Source of the DNA: Humibacillus xanthopallidus
GTDB taxonomy: Bacteria; Actinomycetota; Actinomycetes; Actinomycetales; Dermatophilaceae
Assembly: GCF_006717145.1 (NCBI RefSeq)
Contig: NZ_VFQF01000002.1
Span: 1,364,001 to 1,428,000 of the forward strand
Reading direction: 5' to 3'
DNA: 64,000 nucleotides
In this document: piece after piece, positions 8,451 to 16,382 of the stretch
How the letters are laid out: every line of letters starts with the position of its first letter
How positions within the stretch are numbered: the first letter of the stretch is position 1
The notes under the pieces: model-generated
The model's database searches: none
The model's input: only the letters and a program-made list of their open reading frames with translations
What the model was told of the DNA's origin: nothing
Position numbers and translations under genes: made by a program

Positions 8451-10175
8451 TCAGCCCCCGAGGGCCTGGAGCAGCACCGGCTCGAGGTCGTCGACCGTGG
8501 GCGCCGCGAGGTAGGTGCCGCCTGCGGTGGCGGCGATGTCCTTCATCGTCTTCTCGTCGACGGAGGTCCCGAGACCGATGATGACGACGCGCACCGGCCG
8601 GGCCGGGTCCTTGGCAGCTGCGAGGCGTTGCTTGAGCAGGTCGAGCGACAGGCCGTAGTCGTCCTCGTTCGGGCCGTCGGCCACGATGACGACGGAGTTG
8701 GTGTGCCCTGCGGCGTAGGTGCCCTTGGCCCGGTCGTATGCGGCGGCGACGGTGTCGTAGAGCCCGCTGCCCCCGCCGACCATCTTGTTGAGCCCGCCGA
8801 GCGACTTCTCGATCGCGGCCAGCTGGGCCGGGTCGCCGAGCGTGCCGTAGCCGACGAGCTCTTTCTGGTCATCGCCCTTCGTGCCGATGTGCTGGGAGTA
8901 GGCCCACAGCGAGGTGCGGGTCTGCGGTGCCGCAGCACCTAGGGCCCGCACCGTCGCGCGCTGCACGACGGCGAGCCGGGTGCCCTGCTTGGTGCGTTCC
9001 AGCATCGAGCCCGACACGTCGAGGGCGAGCAGCGTCTGGGCGCTCGGGGCGCTGGCGTTCCATGCCGCCGTCGCCTTGGCGATGGCGGCCGGGCTCGGTG
9101 CGGCCGCGATGGAGACGGTGCCGATGAGCGGGGTGGGCGCCTTCGCGTCGCCACCGGACGGCATACGGAAACCACTGTCCTGCAGGAGGGTTCGAGCCTC
9201 GTCGCTCTTGAGGTAGTCGCCGAGCTCGGTGACGAGCGAGCGGACGGCGGACGTGGTGGCGACGGGGATCAGGGAGTACGCGACGGCGGCGGAACCTTCT
9301 CGCGGGGCGATCGCGGTGAGGGCCTCCTCGGGGTGGGCGGCGTTCCACGCGCTCACCTCGGCCTCGGTCACGACGGCGCCGACGGGCTGCGGCGAGGTGG
9401 CGAGCCCGTCGAGCGAGACATTGGCGCTGCCGCCCTTGGCGCTGCCGGAGATCGCGGCCCGCAGCTTCGCGTCGTCGAGGGTCGAGGCCGCGGCACCGAG
9501 CGCGAGGCGCCCGATCGTCGTGCGGTTGGGGTCCGGCACGCGCACCGGCGTCGAGGTCGTGAGCAGGCGTGCCCAGCTGAGGTCGTCGCCCACCGCGTCA
9601 GCGGCCGCAGCGGGCATGGCCACGACGAGACCGGTCGAGGCGAAGGGCTCGGTCGCCGTCAGCTTCGTGCCGGAGGTCTGCTCGACGCGGTCGAGGAGAC
9701 CGAGCGAGTCCGTGACCCAGCCGTCCGGCACGGCCGAACCGCTGAGCGAGCCGGCTACGGCATACGCCTGGGCGGGCTCGATGTCGTAGGCCGCGCAGGG
9801 TCCGTCAGGGTGCTTGCTCAGGGCCTCGGCCGCGGCTGCGACGACGGGTGCCACGGCCGGCGCAACGGCGAGTCGCACGGTGGTCGGCTCGGCGCACGAC
9901 GTGGGCTGGGCGGCTGACTCGGGCACCGAGGTCGCGACGTCACGCTGTCCGACGATGCGCCATGCGGCATACCCGGCGCCGGCGACGAGGACCGCCACGA
10001 GGACCGCGGCGAGCGTCCGCGTGCGGCGTTGCCGACGGGCTCGCTCCCTGGCCTGCGCCTCCACCCGCTCACGCGAGTCGATGAGGCTCTGCTCGTACGG
10101 ACCGATCCGCCTGCCGGTGCTGCTCGGCGGCGGAACGTGCTGACCTTCCGGACCCGGACCCCCAACCCCGGTCAT
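8451..10175 (-). CDS. Membrane-anchored protein with PBP-like domain and VWA domain (paralogue 2)
   Basis: 574 aa, same plan as the protein at 775-2505. The cytoplasmic tail contains IGPYEQSLIDSR and a basic region; a membrane span lies at ~54-72; the outside PBP-like part is ~80-355; the VWA domain starts near 375. The metal site reads DVSGSM (386), GGGSGLYDT and VADGPNEDD, so one Thr has become Ser and the TDG motif is ADG. The two paralogues share the tail motif and domain order but have diverged widely in the binding-like half, which suggests different ligands. Gene pairs of this kind might form a hetero-complex; that is inference. Starts at ATG 10175. Confidence 0.85.
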   Translation of the reverse strand: MTGVGGPGPEGQHVPPPSSTGRRIGPYEQSLIDSRERVEAQARERARRQRRTRTLAAVLVAVLVAGAGYAAWRIVGQRDVATSVPESAAQPTSCAEPTTVRLAVAPAVAPVVAAAAEALSKHPDGPCAAYDIEPAQAYAVAGSLSGSAVPDGWVTDSLGLLDRVEQTSGTKLTATEPFASTGLVVAMPAAAADAVGDDLSWARLLTTSTPVRVPDPNRTTIGRLALGAAASTLDDAKLRAAISGSAKGGSANVSLDGLATSPQPVGAVVTEAEVSAWNAAHPEEALTAIAPREGSAAVAYSLIPVATTSAVRSLVTELGDYLKSDEARTLLQDSGFRMPSGGDAKAPTPLIGTVSIAAAPSPAAIAKATAAWNASAPSAQTLLALDVSGSMLERTKQGTRLAVVQRATVRALGAAAPQTRTSLWAYSQHIGTKGDDQKELVGYGTLGDPAQLAAIEKSLGGLNKMVGGGSGLYDTVAAAYDRAKGTYAAGHTNSVVIVADGPNEDDYGLSLDLLKQRLAAAKDPARPVRVVIIGLGTSVDEKTMKDIAATAGGTYLAAPTVDDLEPVLLQALGG

Positions 10176-10290
10176 GCTCTACCCAATCTCACGCGGCGTA
10201 TTGTCCGTTGTGGTCGCGTGAGTGTCCACTCCGAAGTGGCGAAGGCCACTCCGGGCGGTGTCCTGACCGTTCACGCAGCCCAGCGCGAAG

Positions 10291-11553
10291 TCACGCCCCG
10301 GCGGCCTCCCGGTGCTGGCCGGGCCCGCCTCCCGGACGTTCACCCTCGAGGTATGCCGTGTCGCGGGCCTCCCGTCCGAACCCGTCGTCGAGCGCGTCGT
10401 CGAGGCTGCTGTCGTGCTGCGGTGCCGACTCCAGCTCGCCGGTCAGCTCCGGCGCGCTGGGAGAGCGGGGGGCGACCTCGAGGGGGGCGAGGGTGGGCGG
10501 TCGCTCGCTCGTCAGGTGCAGCTCGTGCATGCGTCGGGCGGTGACGAGCACCCGGGACTCAAGCGTGCCGACGAAGCGGTTGTACTGCTCGACCGAGCGG
10601 GTGAGCGACTGGCCCATCGCCGTGACGTGGCCCCCGAGGGTCGAGAGGCGAGCGTGCAGCTCCTGCCCGATGGCGAGCAGCTCGCGGGCGTTCTGCTCGA
10701 GGGCGTCCTGCTGCCAGATGGCGCCGACGGTGCGCAGCACGGCATAGAGCGTGCCGGGCGAGGCGAGCACGACCTTGCGCGAGAGGGCGTGCTCGTAGAG
10801 GCCGGGATCGTCCGCGAGCGCGGTGGCGAGGATGGCCTCGCCCGGCACGAAGCAGACGACGACCTCGGGTGAGCGGGTGAACGCGGTCCAGTAGGCCTTG
10901 CCCGCGAGACTCTCGACGTGACGACGCATCGCGGTCGCGTGTGCGGCGAGCAGCTCGCCGCGCTCGAGCTCCGACACCGTGTCGCCGTGCGCCTGGAGGA
11001 AGTGCGACATCGGCGCCTTGCTGTCGACGACGACGTTGCGGCCGCCGGGCAGGTTGATGACGGCGTCGGGTCGCACGGTGGCGCCGTGGCGGCTGACTCG
11101 CGTCACCTGCTCGTCGAAGTCGCAGCGGGCGAGGAGCCCCGAGAGCTCGAGGACGCGGCGCAGCTGCACCTCGCCCCAGGCGCCGCGTACCGTCGAGGCG
11201 TTGAGGGCCGTGGCGAGGGTCGCGGTCTCGGAGCGCAGCGACTCGGTCGACCGGCTCACCTCGGTGAGGCGCTCGCCGAGCTGGCCGAACTGCTGCACGC
11301 GGTCGCGCTCGAGGGTGCCGACCTGGCGCTCGACGCGGCCGATGGTGTCGCGCAGGGGAGCGAGCAGCGCCGCGGTCTCCGCCTCGCCGGCTCGGCTGGC
11401 CTCGAGGTCGCCGACGCGCTCGCGGAGCACGTCGCGCTCGGCCTCGGCGGCCGCTGACCGGCCGAGGAGGCTGGAGCGAGCCCACAGGCCGGCGACGACC
11501 GCGCCGAGGACGGCCCCGACGAGGAGCCCGATGAGCAGCGCGGTCGCATCCAT
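10291..11553 (-). CDS. rmuC: RmuC-family DNA recombination protein
   Basis: 420 aa. RmuC proteins limit inversion between inverted repeats and have a nuclease-like core. An N-terminal membrane anchor (LLIGLLVGAVLGAVVAGLWA, ~5-25) is followed by a coiled coil (~30-110, many Glu/Arg) and the RmuC domain with GAWGEVQLRRVLELSG, DAVINLPGGRNVVVDSKAP and the later YAVLRTVGAIWQQDA. Residues after ~365 form a disordered tail. I chose ATG 11553 so that the anchor is near the N-terminus; upstream in-frame codons look non-coding. Single gene between the PBP-VWA gene and the divergent thioesterase. Confidence 0.93.
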   Translation of the reverse strand: MDATALLIGLLVGAVLGAVVAGLWARSSLLGRSAAAEAERDVLRERVGDLEASRAGEAETAALLAPLRDTIGRVERQVGTLERDRVQQFGQLGERLTEVSRSTESLRSETATLATALNASTVRGAWGEVQLRRVLELSGLLARCDFDEQVTRVSRHGATVRPDAVINLPGGRNVVVDSKAPMSHFLQAHGDTVSELERGELLAAHATAMRRHVESLAGKAYWTAFTRSPEVVVCFVPGEAILATALADDPGLYEHALSRKVVLASPGTLYAVLRTVGAIWQQDALEQNARELLAIGQELHARLSTLGGHVTAMGQSLTRSVEQYNRFVGTLESRVLVTARRMHELHLTSERPPTLAPLEVAPRSPSAPELTGELESAPQHDSSLDDALDDGFGREARDTAYLEGERPGGGPGQHREAAGA

Positions 11554-11645
11554 GGGGCAACCGTCGCAGACCCCACCGACAACGCGCGGGAGCCACACGC
11601 GGGCTCGGTCCCCGTCCGTGACGAGACGTCTGCTAGACCTAGCCC

Positions 11646-12497
11646 GTGAGCGAGTACGACGAGGCGATCCGGCTCGAGCCGGGCGAAGACCCCACCCGCA
11701 GGACCGGCACCTTCACCGAGGACTGGATGATCGGCAACGCCGTCAACGGCGGCCTCGTCATGGCGACCGGTCTCCAGGCGCTCGGGCAGCACCTGGCCGT
11801 CGACCCGGCCGAGGAGACGAAGCACAGCGACCCCGTCGTCATGTCCGCCTACTTCATGACGGCTTCGGCGCCCGGGCCGTTCACCGTCGCGACCGATGTC
11901 ATGCGCTGCGGCCGGATGCTCTCCACCGGGCAGATCTCACTGAGCCAGGCGGGCCCCGACGGCGTTCCTGTCGAGCGGATGCGCGCCATTGCCTCCTTCG
12001 GCAACCTCGAGCAGGTCGACACGTTCAAGCAGTCGACCCCGCCCGACATGCCGCCGCCGGAGCAGTGCGTGTCGTCGGAGCAGGCTCCACCGGAGTTCCT
12101 CGCCAACATGCGCTTCCTCGAGCGGTTGGACCTGCGCCTCGACCCGGCCACCGCCGGCTGGGCCCTCGGCAAGCCGTCGATGAAGGGAGTCATCCGAGGC
12201 TGGTTGCGCCTCAAGGACGCTCGCGAGCCCGACACGACGCTGCTCATGATGGCGCTCGACGCGCTGCCACCAGTGGCCTTCGACCTCGGCATCCTCGGCT
12301 GGACCCCGACGCTGGAGTTCACGGGCCACATCCGCCGGCGCCCCGCCCCTGGCTGGCTGCAGGTGTCGCTCTCGAGCGAGAACGTCGGCGGCGGAATGAT
12401 GGAGGAGGACGCAAGCATCTGGGACAGCACCGGAGCGCTCGTCGCCCAGTCGCGCCAGCTCTGCGGGGTCCGCCTCTCCACCGGTCGCACCGGCTGA
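11646..12497 (+). CDS. Acyl-CoA thioesterase-like protein (double hotdog)
   Basis: 283 aa from GTG 11646. Two hotdog-like halves are visible. The first has DWMIGNAVNGGLVMATGLQAL and HSDPVVMSAYFMTASAPGPF, a pattern of TesB/4HBT_3 thioesterases; the second has LGWTPTLEFTGHIRRRPAPGWLQV near the C-terminus. It probably hydrolyses an acyl-CoA thioester in the cytoplasm; substrate unknown. There is no Shine-Dalgarno; TAGACC lies 6 nt before the start and is a weak match to a leaderless box. The next gene begins 4 nt after its stop, so the two are likely translated together. Confidence 0.85.
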   Translation: MSEYDEAIRLEPGEDPTRRTGTFTEDWMIGNAVNGGLVMATGLQALGQHLAVDPAEETKHSDPVVMSAYFMTASAPGPFTVATDVMRCGRMLSTGQISLSQAGPDGVPVERMRAIASFGNLEQVDTFKQSTPPDMPPPEQCVSSEQAPPEFLANMRFLERLDLRLDPATAGWALGKPSMKGVIRGWLRLKDAREPDTTLLMMALDALPPVAFDLGILGWTPTLEFTGHIRRRPAPGWLQVSLSSENVGGGMMEEDASIWDSTGALVAQSRQLCGVRLSTGRTG

Positions 12498-12501
12498 GCC
12501 G

Positions 12502-13038
12502 GTGGCCGTCCGGCTGACCTACGAGACCCACGCGACGACCGAGGACAACGAGCAGGGCGTCGCCACCGGCTGGCTGCCCGGCCGGCTCTCCGCGCGAGGC
12601 CGTCGCGAGGCAGTGCTGCTCGGCGAGCGACGACGACCCGAGGGGTATGCCGCCGTGCTCGTCTCCGATCTCGCCCGCGCTGTCGAGACGGTGGCCATCG
12701 CCTTCGCGGGCTCCGACGTCCCCGTCCGGCAGGACGCCCGCCTGCGCGAGTGCGACTACGGCGAGCTCAACGGGTGCCGCGTGACCGACCTCGATCGGGT
12801 GCGCCTGCGCCACCTCGACGAGCCGTTCCCGGGCGGGCAGAGCTACACGCAGGTCCTCCACCAGACCCGCGACCTGCTCGACGAGATCAGGTCCGAGTTC
12901 GCGGGTGGCCAGGTCCTGCTCGTGGCCCACTCCGCGAACCGGTGGGCCCTGCAGCACCTCCTCGACGGCACGCCGCTGGCCGCAGCGGTCGCCGCCCCGT
13001 TCGACTGGCAACCGGGCTGGGAGTGGACCCTGACGTGA
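12502..13038 (+). CDS. Histidine phosphatase family protein with altered N-terminal motif
   Basis: 178 aa from GTG 12502. The usual RHG motif is replaced by ETHATTEDNEQGVATG: the catalytic His is kept (residue 9) but the preceding Arg is Thr. The rest fits the family: LSARGRREAVLLGER, the SDLARAVETV segment, Glu in RLRECDYGELNG, and the second His in LLVAHSANRWAL. It probably acts on a phosphorylated small molecule. Loss of the Arg may change specificity, or may mark a known subfamily whose motif is THxT; I cannot tell without a search. Coupled to the thioesterase gene upstream. Confidence 0.8.
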   Translation: MAVRLTYETHATTEDNEQGVATGWLPGRLSARGRREAVLLGERRRPEGYAAVLVSDLARAVETVAIAFAGSDVPVRQDARLRECDYGELNGCRVTDLDRVRLRHLDEPFPGGQSYTQVLHQTRDLLDEIRSEFAGGQVLLVAHSANRWALQHLLDGTPLAAAVAAPFDWQPGWEWTLT

Positions 13039-13091
13039 GTGCCGGGCGGGCGGCATACCGGAGCGTGGTCGGCGAGGGGCGCGAACGCCAC

Positions 13092-13097
13092 TAAACT
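13092..13097 (+). promoter_or_regulatory. Candidate promoter -10 of ychF
   Basis: TAAACT lies 9 nt before GTG 13107, so a transcript would have a leader of only a few bases or none. No Shine-Dalgarno is present. Confidence 0.5.
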
Positions 13098-13106
13098 CTT
13101 GTCCTC

Positions 13107-14192
13107 GTGGCACTCACCATCGGAATCGTCGGGCTCCCCAATGTCGGCAAGTCGACCCTCTTCAACGCGCTGACCAAGAACAACGTGCTCGCCGCGAACT
13201 ACCCGTTCGCGACGATCGAGCCGAACGTCGGCGTCGTCCCGCTGCCCGACCCGCGCCTGAAGGTGCTCGCCGGCATCTTCGGCTCCGAGAAGATCCTGCC
13301 CGCGACGGTGAGCTTCGTCGACATCGCCGGCATCGTGCGCGGCGCGAGCGAGGGGGAGGGGCTCGGCAACAAGTTCCTCGCCAACATCCGCGAGGCCGAC
13401 GCCATCTGCCAGGTCGTGCGCGCCTTCGAGGACGGCGACGTCGTGCACGTCGACGGCAAGGTCAGCCCCGCCAGCGACATCGAGACGATCCACACCGAGC
13501 TCATCCTCGCCGACCTCCAGACTCTCGAGAAGGCCGTGCCCCGCCTCGAGAAGGAGGCGCGGATCAACAAGGACAAGAAGGCGGTCCTCGACAACGCCGT
13601 CGCCGCGCAGAAGGTCCTCGAGGAGGGCCACACGCTGTATGCCGCCGGGCCGGCTGCCGGGGTCGACCTGACCGAGGCGAAGGGGCTGGGGCTGCTGACG
13701 ACGAAGCCGTTCATCTACGTCTTCAACCTCGACGAGGACCAGCTCGCCGACGCCGACCTGCAGACCTCGCTCCGCGAGCTCGCAGGACCGGCCGACTCGG
13801 TCTTCCTCAACGCCAAGCTCGAGATGGACCTCATGGACATGGAGCCCGACGAGGCGCTCGAGCTGCTCCAGAGCTTCGGCGCCGAGGAGTCGGGCCTCGA
13901 CCAGCTCGCCCGTCAGGGCTTCCACACCCTCGGGCTGCAGACGTACCTGACGGCCGGCCCCAAGGAGTCGCGGGCCTGGACGATCGGCAAGGGCTGGACC
14001 GCGCCCCAGGCTGCCGGCGTGATCCACACCGACTTCCAGCGCGGCTTCATCAAGGCCGAGGTCGTCAGTTTCGACGACCTCGTCGCCGCCGGGTCGATGG
14101 CCGCGGCCAAGGCCGCCGGCAAGGTGCGCATCGAGGGCAAGGACTACGTGATGAGCGACGGCGACGTCGTGGAGTTCCGCTTCAACGTCTGA
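13107..14192 (+). CDS. ychF: Redox-regulated ATPase/GTPase YchF (OLA1)
   Basis: 361 aa, family length. Obg-family NTPase that binds ribosomes and prefers ATP. G1 is [14 protein letters not shown] (residues ~7-20), G3 is the [20 protein letters not shown] segment, and the G4 position reads NLDED in place of NKxD, which is typical for the ATP-preferring YchF. A coiled-coil segment lies at ~130-180, and the C-terminal TGS domain ([18 protein letters not shown]... [19 protein letters not shown]) is complete. GTG start. Commonly near ispH in actinobacteria. Confidence 0.97.
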   Translation: MALTIGIVGLPNVGKSTLFNALTKNNVLAANYPFATIEPNVGVVPLPDPRLKVLAGIFGSEKILPATVSFVDIAGIVRGASEGEGLGNKFLANIREADAICQVVRAFEDGDVVHVDGKVSPASDIETIHTELILADLQTLEKAVPRLEKEARINKDKKAVLDNAVAAQKVLEEGHTLYAAGPAAGVDLTEAKGLGLLTTKPFIYVFNLDEDQLADADLQTSLRELAGPADSVFLNAKLEMDLMDMEPDEALELLQSFGAEESGLDQLARQGFHTLGLQTYLTAGPKESRAWTIGKGWTAPQAAGVIHTDFQRGFIKAEVVSFDDLVAAGSMAAAKAAGKVRIEGKDYVMSDGDVVEFRFNV

Positions 14193-14330
14193 GGAGCTGC
14201 GTCGTAGCCGCGTCGTAGCCGCACCCGGAGGTCGCACGATGGCGTGAGGGGGACCAAGGACTCTTCCGGGCCGCCTTGCCGCCCTCATAGCGTCGAACCA
14301 GGGTCGAGGGCAACGGTCTGGGAGGCGGCC

Positions 14331-14969
14331 ATGACGAGCGAACTGCGAAAACCGACGCAGGCTGCAGCGACTGTCACAGCGGGAATCCTCGTGGCCGTCC
14401 TCGGTGCGTGCGGCAGCGCCGGGCCGGGCTCGGCGGGGGGCGCGCCGACCACGGCGACGGCGACGACCGTAACCGTTCCGACGTCAACCTCCTCGCCGAC
14501 GTCACCGACTTCGACCAGTTCCCCTGTGCCCCCGGCGGTTCCGGGCTATGCCTACGGTGACATCGAGGCGGGCAGCGCCCTCCCGGGGATGACCCAGGCT
14601 CTCGTCGACTCGATCAACCAGTCGACTCCGGGATTCGTGACGGGGCACTCCGACCACCGGGTGCTCAAGGACGGCGAGCACGTGCTCAACCTCCTGCTCC
14701 TCCAGGTCGACATGGCGGCCGCGGGCGACCTCCAGCGCCCGCAGTTCGTCGAGGGCCTGCTCCTTTGGGCCGTGGGGTCAGCCGTCCCGGAGTTCAGCGA
14801 GCTGACCGTCGCAGGACAGTGGGTCGGTGCCGCTCACGTCACCGTGGACGGTGAGGCGAGGGCGGCCATGGTCTGGCCCGGCCACGACACCATCGCTCTC
14901 GTGGTGAGCCGCTCCCAACCTGAAGCGGAAGCGTTCCTCGCCGGGCTGATCAAGGCCTCCACGAGGTGA
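14331..14969 (+). CDS. Putative lipoprotein of unknown function
   Basis: 212 aa from ATG 14331 behind GGGAGG. The signal peptide ends in the lipobox VLGAC (Cys27). A Thr/Ser/Pro-rich linker follows (~33-70), then a folded domain of ~140 residues (PGYAYGDIEAGSALPGMTQALVD..., AAHVTVDGEARAAMVWPGHD). I do not recognise the family. It is the first of four same-direction genes for exported or membrane proteins (to 17918). The 138-bp gap before it contains GCGTCGTAGCC twice in tandem. Confidence 0.7.
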   Translation: MTSELRKPTQAAATVTAGILVAVLGACGSAGPGSAGGAPTTATATTVTVPTSTSSPTSPTSTSSPVPPAVPGYAYGDIEAGSALPGMTQALVDSINQSTPGFVTGHSDHRVLKDGEHVLNLLLLQVDMAAAGDLQRPQFVEGLLLWAVGSAVPEFSELTVAGQWVGAAHVTVDGEARAAMVWPGHDTIALVVSRSQPEAEAFLAGLIKASTR

Positions 14970-15003
14970 CTGCTGACGGCACAGGCGTCGAGGGGTGACG
15001 GGC

Positions 15004-15534
15004 ATGACCTACCAGTACCCGAGTCCCTATCCGCCGCGGGCTCGCGGGGGGAGCGGGCATCGGGAGCCCCGGGCGGAGGATGCGGCTCGGAGAGAGCTTG
15101 AGTCCCGTGAACCGCCCCTCGTCACGAGCGCCGGCGTCCCGAGGCTCTGGAACGGCTACGCGTGGGTGCCCGCGCCGCACCTGAGCGCGGACGGGCAGGC
15201 GTGGTGGAACGGCGTCTCGTGGGTCCCGGCCCCTTCGCTCCGCTATCGCGCCTGGGGCAACGTCGCCCTCGGCTTGGCCGTGTTCATGGCCTGCTACTGG
15301 GTGCCGATGATGCTTGTCGGGATCGGCGACTCCCGGATTCGAGCCGACTACGCCCCGGGGCTGGAGGAGGCGCTGATCCCGTTGGTGCCGGCAACTCCCG
15401 CGATCGCAGTCGCAGTGATCTCGATCGTCCTGGACCGCACGGAGAAGCGACGACCGATTCTCGGCCTGGTCTCCCTCTCCCTGGCCGGCCTCTCAGTGCT
15501 GCTGCTCTGGCTCGCCATCTTCGCCGGCGTATAG
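15004..15534 (+). CDS. Small membrane protein with tandem W-rich motifs
   Basis: 176 aa from ATG 15004, with GAGGGG 8 nt upstream. The cytoplasmic N-terminal half has two consecutive motifs, RLWNGYAWVPAP and AWWNGVSWVPAP, which resemble the short W-x-G-x-x-W units of DUF2510-type proteins. The C-terminal half has three hydrophobic segments (starting VALGLAVFMACYWVPMMLV, LIPLVPATPAIAVAVISIV and ILGLVSLSLAGLSVLLLWL). Function unknown; such motifs are thought to bind peptides or the membrane surface. It lies 34 nt after the lipoprotein gene. Confidence 0.65.
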   Translation: MTYQYPSPYPPRARGGSGHREPRAEDAARRELESREPPLVTSAGVPRLWNGYAWVPAPHLSADGQAWWNGVSWVPAPSLRYRAWGNVALGLAVFMACYWVPMMLVGIGDSRIRADYAPGLEEALIPLVPATPAIAVAVISIVLDRTEKRRPILGLVSLSLAGLSVLLLWLAIFAGV

Positions 15535-15646
15535 CCGATCTGAGCTCTGGCGGCGGAGGCCACTGGCACATCCCGTCTGCGTTCAGCAGGATCGTTCCTG
15601 GACCATGTGGCCGGCCGCCGCTGAGCGACCTGACGAGAGGGAGACG

Positions 15647-16252
15647 ATGACGCCCGGCAATGCCACCATTCTCGATCTGGAGACCCTCGCAGCCCTCGGC
15701 ACGTGGACCACCCACCCTGTCCATGTCGAGTGGGGCGCGGGTGCACTTCACGTCACCGCGGCCCGAGGGAGCGACGCGTGGCGGCACACGGCATACGGCT
15801 TCGTGCACGAGACGGAGCACGCGCTCATCGCTCCGATGTCGACGGACTCCGCCATCGAGGTCTCGTTCACGCTCGACTACGACCAACAGTTCGACCAGGC
15901 GGGCCTGCTCGTCCGCGAGTCGGCGAGCGAGTGGATCAAGGCCGGCGTCGAGGTGTCCGACGGTCTGCCGCAGGTGGGGGCCGTGGTCACGCACGGCACC
16001 TCCGACTGGTCGGTCGCCCCCGTCCCCGAGTGGGCTGGGCGCGAGGTGACGGTCCGCGCCAGCCGCAGCGGCGACGCCGTGACCGTCCGGGCGCGCGTCG
16101 ACGGGGAGCCGTGGCGTCTGGTCCGCGTCGCCCACCTCGACCCCGACGTGGCCGTCTCCGCGGGTCTCTACTGCGCGTCCCCGACCCGCTCAGGCCTCGT
16201 GGTCACCTTCACCGGCTACTGCGCGGGTGAGCCCGACACCTCCCTGCACTGA
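15647..16252 (+). CDS. DUF1349 domain protein
   Basis: 201 aa from ATG 15647 behind GAGAGGGAGA. The whole protein is one beta-sandwich-like domain with the DUF1349 pattern: DAWRHTAYGFVHETEHAL, FTLDYDQQFDQAGLLVRESASEWIKAGVE, DWSVAPVPEW and VSAGLYCASPTRSGLVVTF. Relatives are concanavalin-like folds, some called 'regulation of enolase 1'. No signal peptide, so probably cytoplasmic. Role unknown; sugar binding is possible by fold only. Confidence 0.85.
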   Translation: MTPGNATILDLETLAALGTWTTHPVHVEWGAGALHVTAARGSDAWRHTAYGFVHETEHALIAPMSTDSAIEVSFTLDYDQQFDQAGLLVRESASEWIKAGVEVSDGLPQVGAVVTHGTSDWSVAPVPEWAGREVTVRASRSGDAVTVRARVDGEPWRLVRVAHLDPDVAVSAGLYCASPTRSGLVVTFTGYCAGEPDTSLH

Positions 16253-16382
16253 GCCGTCCCTCGCGGCGGCCTCAGGGACCTTCTCCTCTGGCGCCGGGCC
16301 CCGTGTGGTCGTGGTCTGGAAGTGGCAGCGAGACGCGGCCCCTCCCGAGCCGTGCAGAGCGGCCCACCGCAGGAGGTGCGCC

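Noticed and set aside
8701-8760. GTATGCG variants (8725, 18480, 36882, 37050) as heptamer copies
   Set aside because: They differ at the last base; I left them out of the count to keep it to exact matches.
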